The notes: generated by a model from the letters alone, not told the origin. Positions 11,783-22,340 are shown, counted from the stretch's first letter. The stretch: DNA of 64,000 nt from Athripsodes cinereus (GCA_947579605.1 OX388320.1:1798001-1862000); one strand, 5' to 3'. Numbers and translations are program-made.

Positions 11783-12474
11783 GTTGTGTTGATTTTTACG
11801 TAGTAAAACTCCATAATGAAATTTAAAAAAAAACTAATTTTATGTTTTCTTCCACTAAATGTTTTTTATCGAGAGAGATATCTTTCGTTTAATAAGGAAA
11901 ATGTCAATCTCAATGTCCATGGTGTCCCAATGTCTTCTGTCAATTGTTGACACAAAGAAGAACACATTATCAATCTCAATATTTATGGTGTTGTCCATGG
12001 TGTCTCAATGTTTTTCTGTCAATTGTTGACAAAAAGAAGACATTAAGACACCATGGACATTGAGATTGACAATGTCCTCTTCTTTATGTCAACAATTGAC
12101 AGAAGACATTGAGACACTATGGACATTGAGATTGACAATGTCCTCTTCTTTATATCAACAATTGACAGAAGACATTGAGACACCATAGCCATTGAGATTG
12201 ACAATGTCCTCTTCTTTATATCAACAATTGACAGAAGACATTGATACACCATGGACATTGAGATTGACAATGTCCTCTTCTTTATGTCAACAATTGACAG
12301 AAGACATTGAGACACCATGGACATTGAGATTGACAATGTCCTCTTTTTTATGTCAACAATTGACAGAAGACATTGAGACACCATGGAAATTGAGATTGAC
12401 AATGTCCTTATAAGACGAAAGATATCTCTCACAATAAAAAAAAAACATGAAGTGGAAAAAGGCATTTGTTTATT
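11783..12474. mobile_element. HPR-family hairpin element expanded by tandem repeats
   Basis: The left head (GTTGTGTTGATTTTTACGTAG, then AAAACTCCATAATGAAAT) is a diverged HPR head. The outer arms GAGAGATATCTTTCG (left) and CGAAAGATATCTCTC (right) form the family's fold-back. Between them, about two units in one orientation (11,890-12,030) face nearly six 66-bp units in the opposite orientation (12,039-12,413), so the whole interior can still pair. Frames on both strands stay open only because 66 is a multiple of three. Confidence 0.7.
12039..12413. repeat. 66-bp tandem array, about 5.7 copies
   Basis: Units begin with GACATTGAGACACCATGG and start at 12,039, 12,105, 12,171, 12,237, 12,303 and 12,369, an exact 66-bp period. 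Each unit holds ATTGACAATGTCCTCTTCTT and TCAACAATTGACAGAA. Copies differ by a few substitutions. The unit comes from the HPR hairpin, whose core also contains GATTGACAATGTCC. Confidence 0.92.
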
Positions 12475-12762
12475 AATTTCAGTAATTTTAATATTTTCAA
12501 ATAATTTAGAAAATGTGTTTTCTATACATAGATTTTAAAAAATCTTAATCGATTTCGGCGTATCCACGCCATTAATGAGTGAATCAATAATATAAAGTGT
12601 TATGTTGATGAAGGAATGAAAACGAAGAGGTGGAGAGGGTGGGGTGAAGATAATTAATTATAAGTGGTGAATGTAGGAATGGTAAACATAGTCAATAAAA
12701 TAGATCTTGTATTATTTATTATTGTATTGACTCAATTTATGTATGAACGCATTTTAAATTTG

Positions 12763-13029
12763 TTAATATCTTATGTTTCTAAAGTTATTATCAACAGTTC
12801 TTTGCTGAAACGTGTGGTTCATTTTATTGAACGTGTTTAAATTATGAACAAGTTCAGTAATATGGTTAACAAGCTCGGAATAATTGTAATTTTGAAAGCA
12901 ATGCTCGTGCTTTCTTAAATCTTTAAGTTTCTCTTGGTCATAACTATGTATCGCAGTCATAACTATATATGAGCCATCGCAGTCATCGTATTTTAGATAT
13001 TTATCGATGTTCTTTATACAATTAATCAT
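12763..13029 (-). CDS. Small ORF, 88 codons, unknown
   Basis: This is an ATG-initiated, intronless frame between two HPR elements. The predicted protein is hydrophilic, rich in Asp, Glu, Lys, His and Asn, and not low-complexity (starts MINCIKNIDKYLKYDDCDG). That differs from the Ile/Phe/Tyr-rich chance frames nearby. An AATAAA lies about 45 bases past the stop on the same strand (12,715-12,720). I recognise no domain, signal peptide or membrane segment. It could be a decayed transposon or virus-derived fragment, a small host gene or chance. Confidence 0.25.
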   Translation of the reverse strand: MINCIKNIDKYLKYDDCDGSYIVMTAIHSYDQEKLKDLRKHEHCFQNYNYSELVNHITELVHNLNTFNKMNHTFQQRTVDNNFRNIRY

Positions 13030-13124
13030 TGTTTGATGTTATAATAATAGGTAGGTATATGTAAATTTAACGTAACACCACCAAATAAGGTAATCACGTT
13101 GTCTTTAATAAGCCTCATATGTAA

Positions 13125-13332
13125 TTCACTGTGTCGGTGTTTAGGTAGTAGAATTCCATATCGAAATAATAAAACAAATGTTTTATTCTACTAATGGTTT
13201 ATTATGTGAGAGAGACGTCTTTCGTCTGATGAGGACATTGTCAATCAGAAGATTGACAATGTCCTCATCAGACGAAAGACGTCTCTCTAACATAATAAAC
13301 CATTAGTAGAATAAAACATTTGTTTTATTATT
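13125..13332 (-). mobile_element. HPR-family hairpin retroposon, near-perfect, with 12-bp TSD
   Basis: Identical CCTCATATGTAA words flank it at 13,113-13,124 and 13,333-13,344. The element is a 40-bp head (13,125-13,164, containing CACTGTGTCGGTGTTTAG and GTAGAATTCC) plus a fold-back. The fold-back has two 82-bp arms, 13,165-13,246 and 13,251-13,332, separated by AGAA. By eye the arms differ at one base. Long TSDs and a single conserved end are hallmarks of reverse-transcribed insertions. On that reading the transcript is minus strand: a 5' hairpin followed by a 40-nt 3' end. Confidence 0.85.
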
Positions 13333-13547
13333 CCTCATATGTAAGTTTTATGTGTTAAATTGACATCATACATATGATTTTGTAAGGAATACATTTTTTG
13401 TAAGGTATCTGTAGAAACTGGGAAATTCATCGTAAACCTAATAGGTTTTCGATTGCAGAGAAACCCTTATTTTAAAAGATAAACAAATTATTTTTCTGCC
13501 ATAAAATTAATTTGATTCTAAAGGCTCACATTTAACATACTTTCCCA

Positions 13548-13808
13548 GCGTTATGGCGTGGAGGTAACGCTCTTGCCTTTGAGTCACGAGGTCCTGGGTT
13601 CGATTCCCGGCCAGGGCAAAATGAAGAATGACCTTTTTCAAATTGTCCTGGGTCTGGGTGTTACATGTATATGTGTGTAGTGCATTGTATATGTGTGTAT
13701 CGTCGCGTTAGTACCCATAATACAAGATTCGTCTTAGTTTGGGACTAGCTCGATCTGTGTGAGTTGTCTTTGTATGTATGTTATGTTATGTTATGTTATG
13801 TTATGTTT
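13548..13808 (+). mobile_element. tRNA-derived SINE (SINE-2) with TTATG tail
   Basis: A box A-like ATGGCGTGGAGG at 13,553-13,564 and a canonical box B GGTTCGATTCC at 13,597-13,607 sit 44 bp apart in a tRNA-like head. The body contains GTTACATGTATATGTGTG and TTAGTTTGGGACTAGCTCG. It ends in a (TTATG)n microsatellite at 13,778-13,806. Other copies: 38,967 (plus) and 51,765 (minus). Confidence 0.88.
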
Positions 13809-13809
13809 C

Positions 13810-14318
13810 CACTATAAAAGGGAATCTTGATCAAACGGAATATTTAATTTGGAGTCTTGGAACGAAAAGTTTCAAATACAAAATGTCAAATAACTTCTAT
13901 GTAATAACTGGACATTTTTCGCCGCAAGAAACTAAAATACCCTTAAGCGTTATGAAATGTGAACTAACAGAAACATAGGACAAAAATCAATTAAATATTT
14001 ATCGCAGGTGAAGGTGTGTGATATATTATGGAAATATAAATGAAAATATGGATAATCCGACTCCTATCAAGGAATATAGAATAGGTATCTCACCTGGCGA
14101 TATAAAATAATTAATTACTTATGTATAATAAGTAATACAGCTATGTTCTAAATTTGCAAAGTGAGTATTAAAAATGAATATAATAAAAGATGGTATCTTC
14201 TAGTTAGAAGTATAAAACAAGTTTATTAAATTTACTTTTTTTACTATAACAATTATTAATCCCTAAAGGGTTAGTTGATTATATTTGATTTTACAAAGAT
14301 TATTTAATTTTAACTCAC
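13810..14318. other. AT-rich stretch without recognised features
   Basis: AGGTGA near 14,007 and TCACCT near 14,091 form a weak inverted pair, but no element boundary is supported. Confidence 0.4.
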
Positions 14319-14435
14319 GTGGATGGATATGCAAGCAACACGATACGCGCGGTAGACGTGGTCTAGGTCGTCCAGTGGTCGGCGAAAGAGTGTCGTGGCC
14401 CAGATGTTCATCAACCTCCAATCCACGAGCCTGAT
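14319..14435 (-). CDS. Candidate internal exon, unknown gene
   Basis: This ~117-bp block is clearly GC-richer than its surroundings. On the minus strand it is preceded by an acceptor-like TTACATTATCAG and followed by a donor-like GTGAGTTA. One frame is open throughout, starting IRLVDWRLMNIWATTLF and ending YRVACISIH, and a second frame is also open. The upstream pyrimidine tract is weak. An alternative AG gives an exon starting at 14,430. I recognise no family. A GC-rich repeat fragment is the main alternative. Confidence 0.3.
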
Positions 14436-14439
14436 CTGA

Positions 14440-15150
14440 TAATGTAACAATTATTTAACTGTCCAATAACGACTCGTGGATTTTGCTTATCATTATCTAA
14501 AGGTCAATGCACACCTGGGACCATAGAAATGTAGCCCTTGCTACATATTGATTATTAAAAAAATATGCCATGGATAAGACTGTCTGAATGTTTATCCACT
14601 ATGTGGTTTTTGAAAATGTTTAAAATATGGAGAAAATGCGGTACGATGTATTTCATATTTTATTTTACCAATGAGTAAAATTTCATTTTTCAGATATTTG
14701 ATATTCAATGTGAACGTTGTCGATTTTTCAATATATCCACAGAAATCATGAAAATGTCATGAAAAATAAACGGAAATTAATGAACCTGACTCTAATCCAC
14801 GCTGAAAAATAAAAGCGTGAAATATTTTCCTGAAAAGTAGATGTGTAGCACCTATTACTACATACATACAAACATACGTTCAGTATACCTACATATAAAT
14901 AAATTCTATAAAGATTTATTCCAAATGAACATTTTCGATCCAGAATATTTCTCGTATTATTCGCTCTGAAAATGTGTTTTGGTACATGATAAAATTTTTC
15001 GTAGTAGTTTTGTTTTTATATTATTTTTGAACATTTATTATTACACATTTAATGTCGTGTGGAAATGAGTGTAAACGGTTAATTTATATTTATCTTTGTA
15101 ATCACATATTTTGTTTGCAAGTGTTGCAATTTCTTACGCCCATTGACACG
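14440..15150. other. AT-rich stretch without recognised features
   Basis: No repeat family or gene is recognised. Confidence 0.45.
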
Positions 15151-15154
15151 TCTT

Positions 15155-15250
15155 ATTCTGTAAGAGCCCTACCAGGTTCCCCTAACGTTGACGATCACTC
15201 TGGAATAGACTTCACGGTCCCTCTTTGGGTGAAAGTAGAGTATAAAAAGG
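15155..15250 (-). mobile_element. LINE reverse transcriptase C-terminal remnant
   Basis: The minus strand reads KRDREVYSRVIVNVRGTW and then stop. This matches in form the DRE...VIA-VRG ending at 57,665-57,860 (AQDREVFAGVIASVGGT). The plus-strand frame over this region is its shadow. Confidence 0.45.
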
Positions 15251-15564
15251 CTCCCTTATTCGGAAAAATTGTACTCTCTTTCCACGATATTTAGTGCTCT
15301 GACATCACATTAAGGGTTGTGTTACCCTCCCTTACCCGTGGATGTTTCAGTAATGGTAGTTACTATATCATCCACACTCATCGTGCAAAATCTTTATTTA
15401 TAATGAGAGGCCTCAGAGATTGCCTGAATGGCTCCCCCCGACAAAACCTCCCCACAGTTAAGTACAACCGATAATGTTCTTTAAATGCTCTGATATCACA
15501 GTCAAAAAATGTTTTATATGAAAGAGCTATTGGTATTTAAAAGTATTAATATATAAAAACTAAT

Positions 15565-15785
15565 ACCTATAGTATACCCTCCAACCGTGTCGCAGGTGGG
15601 ATAGGCAGAGAGAACGGAACGCCGTATTGATCTATACTTCATACTTCATTCGCTTTCTCCACATTCATACAGATTCTCAAACATGCATACAGATTCTCAA
15701 ACATGCAAGCTTATTGCTCTCACTTAAGACGTGACTGTCCCTGAAAATTTAATCTACCTGTTCAAGTCACGTTGTAAAGAAAACA
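15565..15785 (-). mobile_element. Family C LINE 3' end, older copy
   Basis: It carries the family's end signature (TATAGTATACCCTCCAACCG, GGCAGAGAGAACGGAACGCC, TTCATTCGCTTTCTCCACATT) with many substitutions. An internal 20-bp tandem duplication (CATACAGATTCTCAAACATG) lies at 15,666-15,705. No reading frame survives. Confidence 0.7.
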
Positions 15786-15789
15786 GTTG

Positions 15790-17215
15790 TTATGATTTCG
15801 GGATTATAAAAAAAACTCGCAAGCATGATATTGTTTTTTTATGTTTGCACTTAATCAAAGCGTAATGTTCCTGTCAACACCAAAGCTCTGTACAACCATC
15901 CGGTTATTGCAAATTATGAATGAAATAATTCCACAATCCAGCATTTATCTGTATCTGGAACGACGGTGTTAATTAATTTGCAGTGAGACCTGTTGTTACA
16001 ATGTGGAAACATCACAGGTACCAAACATTTTATGAACTATAGAGCAGGTCCATGATTGGACCCCTGAGGCACTCCATTGTATATTTTGAAATTAAAAAAG
16101 ACACAACTCCGCTATGGTCAATTAGCGTTTCGTATTCATTAGCAAATGCCAAAGTTTTTATGTGTTTTTAATTCAACCATATTTTGGATTTCCAGATCCC
16201 ATTTATGAATTTTTAACTTTTTTTAACGTGCATTGTTTTGTTCGTCATTGAGAAACTCTTATAGTGTTCCGTTTGGGAACCATTCAAACTTTGTGCACTT
16301 TGAAAAATACACGATTCCTGTCTCTCATGTTGAGAAAAATTAAAAATTCAAAGCATGAACAGATATTAAATGTGAATTAAAATATTGATTTTCTTCATTA
16401 CACTGCAAAAACAAATCCTGCATCTTTGTTCATAAAATAAAATATTAAAAACATGAAACTTTACAAATATACTTTTTAAAATTACTTATCTGAATTTTAC
16501 TAAGAGAGTGAGCTAAAATGAAATTTTCCACATTTAATATTATTGCAAATTTCTAAGCTGGCTGGAACAATGAAACCAAACAATTCCACAATTATTATAT
16601 TTTAAAGTTTTTGTAACTTTTATACTAAAGTGAATGAGAAAAGTCCATATTTACAGCGATGTAAATAATAGTATATATTGATTAAACACCACACCAAACT
16701 CATATATTAGCAGGTTGCAAACACTTAGTTTAGGGTTTGATGACGCGATCGCATGGCAGCAGGGCCTTGGGATACGAATATGACGGGAATAACCCATAAA
16801 AAGAAGAGGAAAATCACGTCGTACAGCGTAAAGCACTGGTTGTAACCGATATAGAGGATAGTTGCCTTGGATAAAATAAAACAGATTTTGTAGGAAACCT
16901 AGCATAAGTTGTAAAACTGCAATCTTGTTGCTGTCAATGATGGTGATAATTGACAATTATTATTCTTTTGGGCTGTCAAAAGATAAAAATGAGGATGCGT
17001 TGAATCAGCGTGCATATGTAAAATAGCACAAACTATCGACCATCTAATAAACGTGAGTCCCACACACGCATGAAGCGTTGTCCCTAGTATTAAGAATTTT
17101 AGACCGTAGGAATAAGTGATTGTTAGAATATAGTTTGTAAGAATATTGTGGTAGTGAGAAGTGGCTTGCAGTGATTATTTCCCATTCGCACATCAGAAAA
17201 ATTTACTTAAATTAC
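15790..17215. other. Stretch without recognised features
   Basis: A 101-codon minus frame at 16,651-16,956 crosses a slightly GC-richer segment (16,736-16,860), but no domain or splice context is recognised. Confidence 0.4.
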
Positions 17216-17221
17216 TTCACC

Positions 17222-17318
17222 ACCTCCACCAACACGACACAAGCATATTGCTTACATTCATGATGTTTGGAGTGTATTTGGGTTTATTTCACACCCAGTT
17301 TATCTTTAAAAAATAAAA
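17222..17318 (+). mobile_element. SINE-1 3' half, diverged
   Basis: AACACGACACAAGCATATTGC, GTGTATTTGGGTTTATTTCA CACCCAG and an A-rich end parallel the 3' half of SINE-1 at 9,251-9,421. The tRNA-like head is missing. Confidence 0.5.
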
Positions 17319-17319
17319 G

Positions 17320-17915
17320 AATAATAAGTTAAAATTTTGGAGCATTTTCGTAGAACAGAGTTTACTCACTCATTGTTGGATTGTGACAAATATTTTCACC
17401 GCTAAAATTTAAACTGACCTCAATTTAATAATAACGTAATTGTAAACATATTCCAAACTCTAAGTATGTACGTATGCATATACAAAACGAGTTGAAATAT
17501 GGACTTTTTAAAACTTATTTCATTAAATTTGACAATGCAATGCAAAATGAATAACATTTAGTCAACTCCATGGACCAGAATTTAATAGTTTGTGAAGTTT
17601 AAGTGGGTATGGAATTATTTTTGAAATGTAATAGAGTTCACGAAACTTTCAAGTGATTATGAATGAATACATATTATGTTGCGTTCCAAAGTGAGCTTTT
17701 ATAAAAAGCTTTATGTATATGTTTTAAATATCTGGTAGACTATTAACTGCGTGTTTTGATATGTACAAGATTACTTTGTATCAATCCCAAAACTTCCTAG
17801 ATATACAATATGGTATAGCCCATTAATTCAATATTCATAGGATTAAAGAATTAAACGAAAACACAATTCATCTCCCAGTGCTAATATAAATAAAACATTT
17901 AGAATAGATGCAATA
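17320..17915. other. AT-rich stretch without recognised features
   Basis: No repeat or gene is recognised. Confidence 0.45.
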
Positions 17916-17918
17916 CCT

Positions 17919-18185
17919 TCGTGGGACCGTGGAGCATCCAGCACAGAATTGGTCTCCCACTTTTTTCTGTAAGTTTTCAAGTGTCCTACAAAAAGCAGGT
18001 GTTCGAATAAATAAAAACATTTTACATCTTAAATTCAGAGATGTTGTTTGCCACCAATCCGGAATGTATTGCTTTTTTGTTGGCACGAAGACGACAGCTT
18101 ACATGTTTTTTTTTTTTATATACAGCTGGTCTGCTGGCTTGTGCTTGGTCTAGTAGAATATGCCGTGATGGTATAGAAGAAGAAT
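17919..18185 (+). mobile_element. Family A SINE-like repeat, full length
   Basis: It runs from GTGGGACCGTGGAGCATCCA through GGTCTCCCACTTTTTTCTGT, AAGTGTCCTACAAAAAGCAG, TTTTACATCTTAAATTCAGA and TTGTTGGCACGAAGACGACA to CGTGATGGTATAG. Overlapping frames on both strands are by-products. Confidence 0.78.
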
Positions 18186-18189
18186 TGTA

Positions 18190-19155
18190 GCAGCAATACC
18201 TTCTCATTGAATCTATGATACCGTATATTTTTAAAGGGACGTTTTAAGAACATTCTCTTTCAATCTAATTTCAAAGACTTAACATAAGTAAAAAAATCGA
18301 TTATCTAGTTTCATAACTGAACAAGCTGAAATGTCTTATATCTGAGAAATCGCCTTTTTTTGTAATTTTGGTGTATTTATATTATGAAATTTAAAAGTAC
18401 CTACAGCAGAAAGTGAAATATACACTGTTAAAGAAATTTATTGTCCTTTTTATCGTTCTCTTATTAAACAATTTAAAATATTTATTTGTGGAATAGAAAA
18501 AAGGGTACATTTTTTCTCATAAATAAATATAAAATAGCCGGCACCGAGGCTCTAGAGCTCCTTACTGCATTTTTTGAGGTACTCGTCCTATAATACTCAA
18601 GTAAACTTTATGCGTACCTATCTATATTTCAAGTCCATACAATTATTATATATTTTTTACAATGATTTATTTTCAATTCGAACTGTTGAATTGATAACTC
18701 TGTACCTATATGTATATATATCTTCATATTTCTCAAAACTTTCTTAGCTTTTCATTATTTCTTAACATTTTCAAATGTCAACACTTACACTGCCTTGTGT
18801 TGCGACTATGTTATCTCTCATTTCGCGAGAACAATACCTTTTTCTTTGACATATAATAATAATTATTATTATTATTACTTACTATTCCTACTTTCTCATC
18901 TCATTTCCTTTACAGCAATAACAAGAGCAAAATGTTGAAAGTTTCAACAAGTATTTTGATGCTCTTCTGAACACCAGAAAGCTACCAGATGGCGTTGAAC
19001 ACAATCATCAACAGTTTACTTACCTACTTCTTCCATCAGCTCTGTGCCGTGTCGTAATTATGAGTGGGTAGAAGATTGTTGTATTAGTGCAATACTGTGT
19101 GTTTTCAGAATCACACGTTTAGAATATTTACTGTTTTTGGCAATACTGAAAATGT
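18190..19155. other. AT-rich stretch without recognised features
   Basis: ATT/TTA microsatellite DNA is present near 18,857. No gene is supported. Confidence 0.45.
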
Positions 19156-19157
19156 AA

Positions 19158-19256
19158 AATGTCTTTATTTTTTCGAACATCTGCCATTTTAAAGACACTC
19201 GAAAACTTACAAAAACCATTGGGAGACCAATGCTTTGCTGGGTGCTCCACGAAACA
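19158..19256 (-). mobile_element. Family A 5' fragment
   Basis: On the minus strand it reads GTTTCGTGGAGCACCCAGC, then ATTGGTCTCCCAATGG, then GTAAGTTTTCGAGTGTC and AGATGTTCGAAAAAATAAAG, the 5' part of family A. Confidence 0.65.
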
Positions 19257-19322
19257 TGAAATTATATTACATTAAGTAGGTACCTATTTTTAGAAAACCA
19301 ATATTAAAATATAAGGCTAACG

Positions 19323-19425
19323 AAATAAATAAAACAATGTTTTATTCTACTATGCAATTTACTTATGAAAGAGACGACTTCTGTATTGTTAGGACATTGT
19401 CAATCTCCTATTGATTGATAAAATA
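19323..19425. mobile_element. HPR fragment (one hairpin arm)
   Basis: CGAAATAAATAAAACAATGT TTTATTCTACT, GAAAGAGACGACTTCTG and AGGACATTGTCAATCTCC match one arm of the hairpin. The head and second arm are missing. Confidence 0.6.
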
Positions 19426-19511
19426 AAATATCACACTCATTTATTAATGAATGATTATTTCATATTTTTATAGTTCTTTTAGGATTAATTAGGCCACACT
19501 ACTAATTTAAT

Positions 19512-19722
19512 TATACTTTTACTTACTTTACTTAACTTACTTACTTACTTTACGTGTCCGGTCTTTTTTAAATCTTCCCACTCCAATAAGCGGCGACATT
19601 CATCGCCTTGTCGTTAGCTATGATAAGGTCTTCAGGACTACAGCCGTCCCCCATCAGTGGGCATATTAGTAAGTGGCTATCATCCTGAACTGCGCCACAT
19701 TCACATTGTATGTCGTCCTCTG
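19512..19722 (-). mobile_element. LINE C-terminal zinc-knuckle remnant with TAAG tail
   Basis: The minus strand translates to EDDIQCECGAVQDDSHLLIC and then PLMGDGCSPEDLIIANDKAM. This is the CxCG...HLLxCP motif found at the C-terminus of several insect LINE polyproteins. The 3' end is a (TAAG)n-like tail at 19,512-19,550. A related motif lies at 34,655-34,990. Confidence 0.7.
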
Positions 19723-19834
19723 CAGATTAAAATACTTAACTTATTACTTTACTTAACTATAAAATAACGAGTAATTGACTTACAAAAATAGGTTAAGAAA
19801 ATGTATTTAATTTTTTTAAAACCACATCTTCTCA

Positions 19835-20065
19835 AATGTGAGATGGAGTAGGAAGAGGAGACGATTCTGGAGAGACCATATAGACAGGATGGCTGAAAAC
19901 AGGATCGCCCACATTGCTGCAAAGAAGACACCGGCTGGCTCACGTTTGCGAGGAAGACCACCAAAGAGATGGAAAGATAGCTGGTCCTCAGGGTCACAAG
20001 AGGGAATCACTTCCGAAACAACAGATCGATGATCTATCACACGAGGAAGAAGAAGAAGATCTTCT
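19835..20065 (+). mobile_element. LINE reverse transcriptase C-terminal remnant
   Basis: The plus strand reads RRRFWRDHIDRMAENRIAHI, then a proline/glycine hinge and RLRGRPPKRWKDSWSS. This is the WxDHxxRM...GRPPKRWxDSW tail common to lepidopteran LINE ORF2 proteins. It ends in a GAAGAAGAAG-rich 3' tail. Related pieces: 39,200, 36,690 and 49,825. Overlapping minus frames are shadows. Confidence 0.72.
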
Positions 20066-20116
20066 CAAATATGCATTAAATCGAATGGTTTATGTTTATA
20101 AATATTTCTATAAAGT

Positions 20117-20334
20117 TACTAGCTAACCCGGCAAACGTTGTTTTGCCATATACATTATTTCTAGATTACTAATATCGCTATTAAAAAATAGGAGTTGATG
20201 GTAAAAGGGTGAAAATTTTGGACAGTATGTATTAAAAAATACATACTGTCTGTAAAAATGCATAATTAAAAACGGTTCAGCAGTTTCGGAGGAGTGTGAT
20301 TACAAACACCGTGACACGATTATATATTAGATTT
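20117..20334 (+). mobile_element. Family D repeat, internally deleted
   Basis: It has both ends (CTAGCTAACCCGGCAAACG and ACCGTGACACGATTATATAT) but lacks the middle. A short palindrome, ACAGTATGTATT / AATACATACTGT, lies at 20,222-20,251 where the family has CCACCC-rich DNA. Confidence 0.7.
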
Positions 20335-21229
20335 AAATTTTCAGATGCCTTGGTGTTGCAATAATACAGCGATATTACTTTCTGTGTATTTCTAGAAGAA
20401 TACCAGATGCGACATGACGCATTTCGCTCTTACCTACCATTTTAAATTACTTATATATTATTATGTAGGTAGTCTCATACAATTATTTAAGAAACCGATA
20501 CAATGAAGATATTTAAACTTTATAAGTCAAAATTGGGCAAAAATATTTAAAATATTCACACAAAACTTTAAATGTCTAAGAGTTTATTAACAATCCAAGA
20601 ATTGTTTTTTACTTTCAGAGGAGATACTTAATTATTAAAATAAAATATGAAATAGTTTTTGTGTGCTTCACATTATATTCTAATACTGACGTGTAGGTGG
20701 GTCCAAATTTACTAAACAATGTTTTCTTTCGTTTCTTTAGAAACTTGTACCAGACCAAGTGGAAAAGAGGGATTAATGACGTAAATATTACATTCATCAA
20801 TGAATAGAAACAAGTTGAATGAATGAATGAAAAATAAGTTTTGGGTTAGTTGTAAAATATCGCAATGTTACAATAAAAACGCTCACGCGCATTGTATTGT
20901 ATTTAGGTACCTACATTTGGACTTCATTAATATCTTTTCTTTTTTTTTTTGCTGGCACGGAAAAAGTTTTTTTTTTATACAGCTAGTACTGGTTATCTCA
21001 CATGTGGAAGATGCTGTAACGGTTCTGATAAATAAACACCATTTTTAAATACGGCACTAAGAGGTCTAAAAATAATTAAAATTGAAATTAATTTGAAGAT
21101 CGGTTTCGTGTATCTTTGCCAATGTTACAAATAATACAGCAAGTTGTTATCTGTGTTTATTTCATAGTGAGGTGACTACGAATATAGCCAAAGTATTAAG
21201 TTTGACTACAACCAACTTCTACAGGCGAA
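20335..21229. other. AT-rich stretch with a family A scrap
   Basis: Only 20,945-21,030 (TTTGCTGGCACGGAAAAAG, CAGCTAGTACTGG, CACATGTGGAAGATGCTGT) resembles the family A 3' half. No gene is supported. Confidence 0.4.
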
Positions 21230-21335
21230 CCAACTACACACCAACGACTGGAAAACCGCAGCGGGAGACAGGAGAATTTGGAGGTGAGGGCAAGGTTCGA
21301 TATAAGCTGTAGGAGCATCGAAGAAGAAGATTAAG
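21230..21335 (+). mobile_element. LINE reverse transcriptase C-terminal scrap
   Basis: The plus strand reads NDWKTAAGDRRIWR, then stop, then SKKK from a GAAGAAGAAG tail. This resembles the DWR..A.DR..WR ending of lepidopteran LINE ORF2 proteins. Confidence 0.45.
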
Positions 21336-22255
21336 TTTAATGCCTGTTAAAGATATTGAAGTTTGCATTTAGAACCTTCTCTATTTAATTTTTAATACAT
21401 TTTTATACATATATCAGTTGACATTTAAATCAAACAACAGCTTATATAATTTATGAAGTTTTATTTCTATTAAGAATTTACGTTATTTTCCTTTTTTTTT
21501 AATAAAAATGTTTAAACTCACAATCGCATTGTACTTTGTATCTTTATTTGAATATTCTGGCTCTTAGTGCCTTATTTATAAATTAAGAAAATTGATCAAC
21601 GTTTCAATGAAGTTTGAAACTGGAAAATAACTTAATACATATTTCTCAAATTTCTCTACATGGATACTGTGATCGATATGAAGGTAAGTACATAATTTAT
21701 TATATGATGTAATCATAAAGTTCGGTTCGTTGACGGGCGTGTAAAAGCTGACATATACGAAATTATTTAAGGATCCCTAAATAATTATCTGATCTCGTTT
21801 GTACAGATGTATGTTTGTACTTCTTAGATGCAGAAAAATATAGGAAAAACAGGTCGTCTATGAAAAATCACTGGATGTTCATGGCATGTTCGTGGATGAA
21901 AAAATTTAATAACCTTTTTTATTTTTTTATTTTATTTAAGTATTTAGTTATTCTTTATTGTATATTGATAATAAACAAATTTAAAGAAAAAAAAATTAAA
22001 TGCAATCCTACAATTTTATATAGGAATACAATATTATTTGAAATACAATCATACAATCAATATACAGAGAGCGAGTTAAGCGGCAGAGAGAACGGAACGC
22101 CGTTTTAATCTTTACTTACGAGTACATTACATAATTATCTTACATAAGGAAAGGTAACGGAACATCCGCACGTATTTTTTTTTCAATTTGATTTTTATTT
22201 TCTGTTAAGTACTGAGTCTAAGAGACTGTCCAGTTCCATAACTCCACAAGTTAAA
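21336..22255. other. AT-rich stretch; small family C scrap
   Basis: GGCAGAGAGAACGGAACGCC at 22,081-22,100 matches the family C 3' end, but nothing around it does. ATGGATACTGTGATCGATAT GAAG ahead of GTAAGTAC near 21,659 could be a tiny exon, but this is not supported otherwise. Confidence 0.35.
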
Positions 22256-22340
22256 AAATACACAATCAACGCCACTCCTTCAATTCCTCAAACAAAAATA
22301 CACACAATCAACGCCACTCCTTCAATTCCTCAAACAAAAA
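22256..22340. repeat. Two tandem copies of a ~42-bp unit
   Basis: CACAATCAACGCCACTCCTT CAATTCCTCAAACAAAAATA occurs twice with almost no differences. Confidence 0.85.

Noticed and set aside
12043..12465. 140-codon frame with repeated TLSISMSMVSQCLLSIVDIK
   Set aside because: It is the translation of the 66-bp tandem array. It is open on both strands because the period is divisible by three.
13553..13620. tRNA gene at the SINE-2 head
   Set aside because: Box A and box B are present but a cloverleaf with paired acceptor stem is not apparent, and the head continues into a dispersed SINE body.
16651..16956. 101-codon minus-strand frame
   Set aside because: No recognised domain, no splice or poly(A) context and no sign of codon bias.
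21655..21690. Tiny first exon MDTVIDMK followed by GTAAGTAC
   Set aside because: Eight codons and one donor-like word are too little evidence. No promoter or partner exon is seen.
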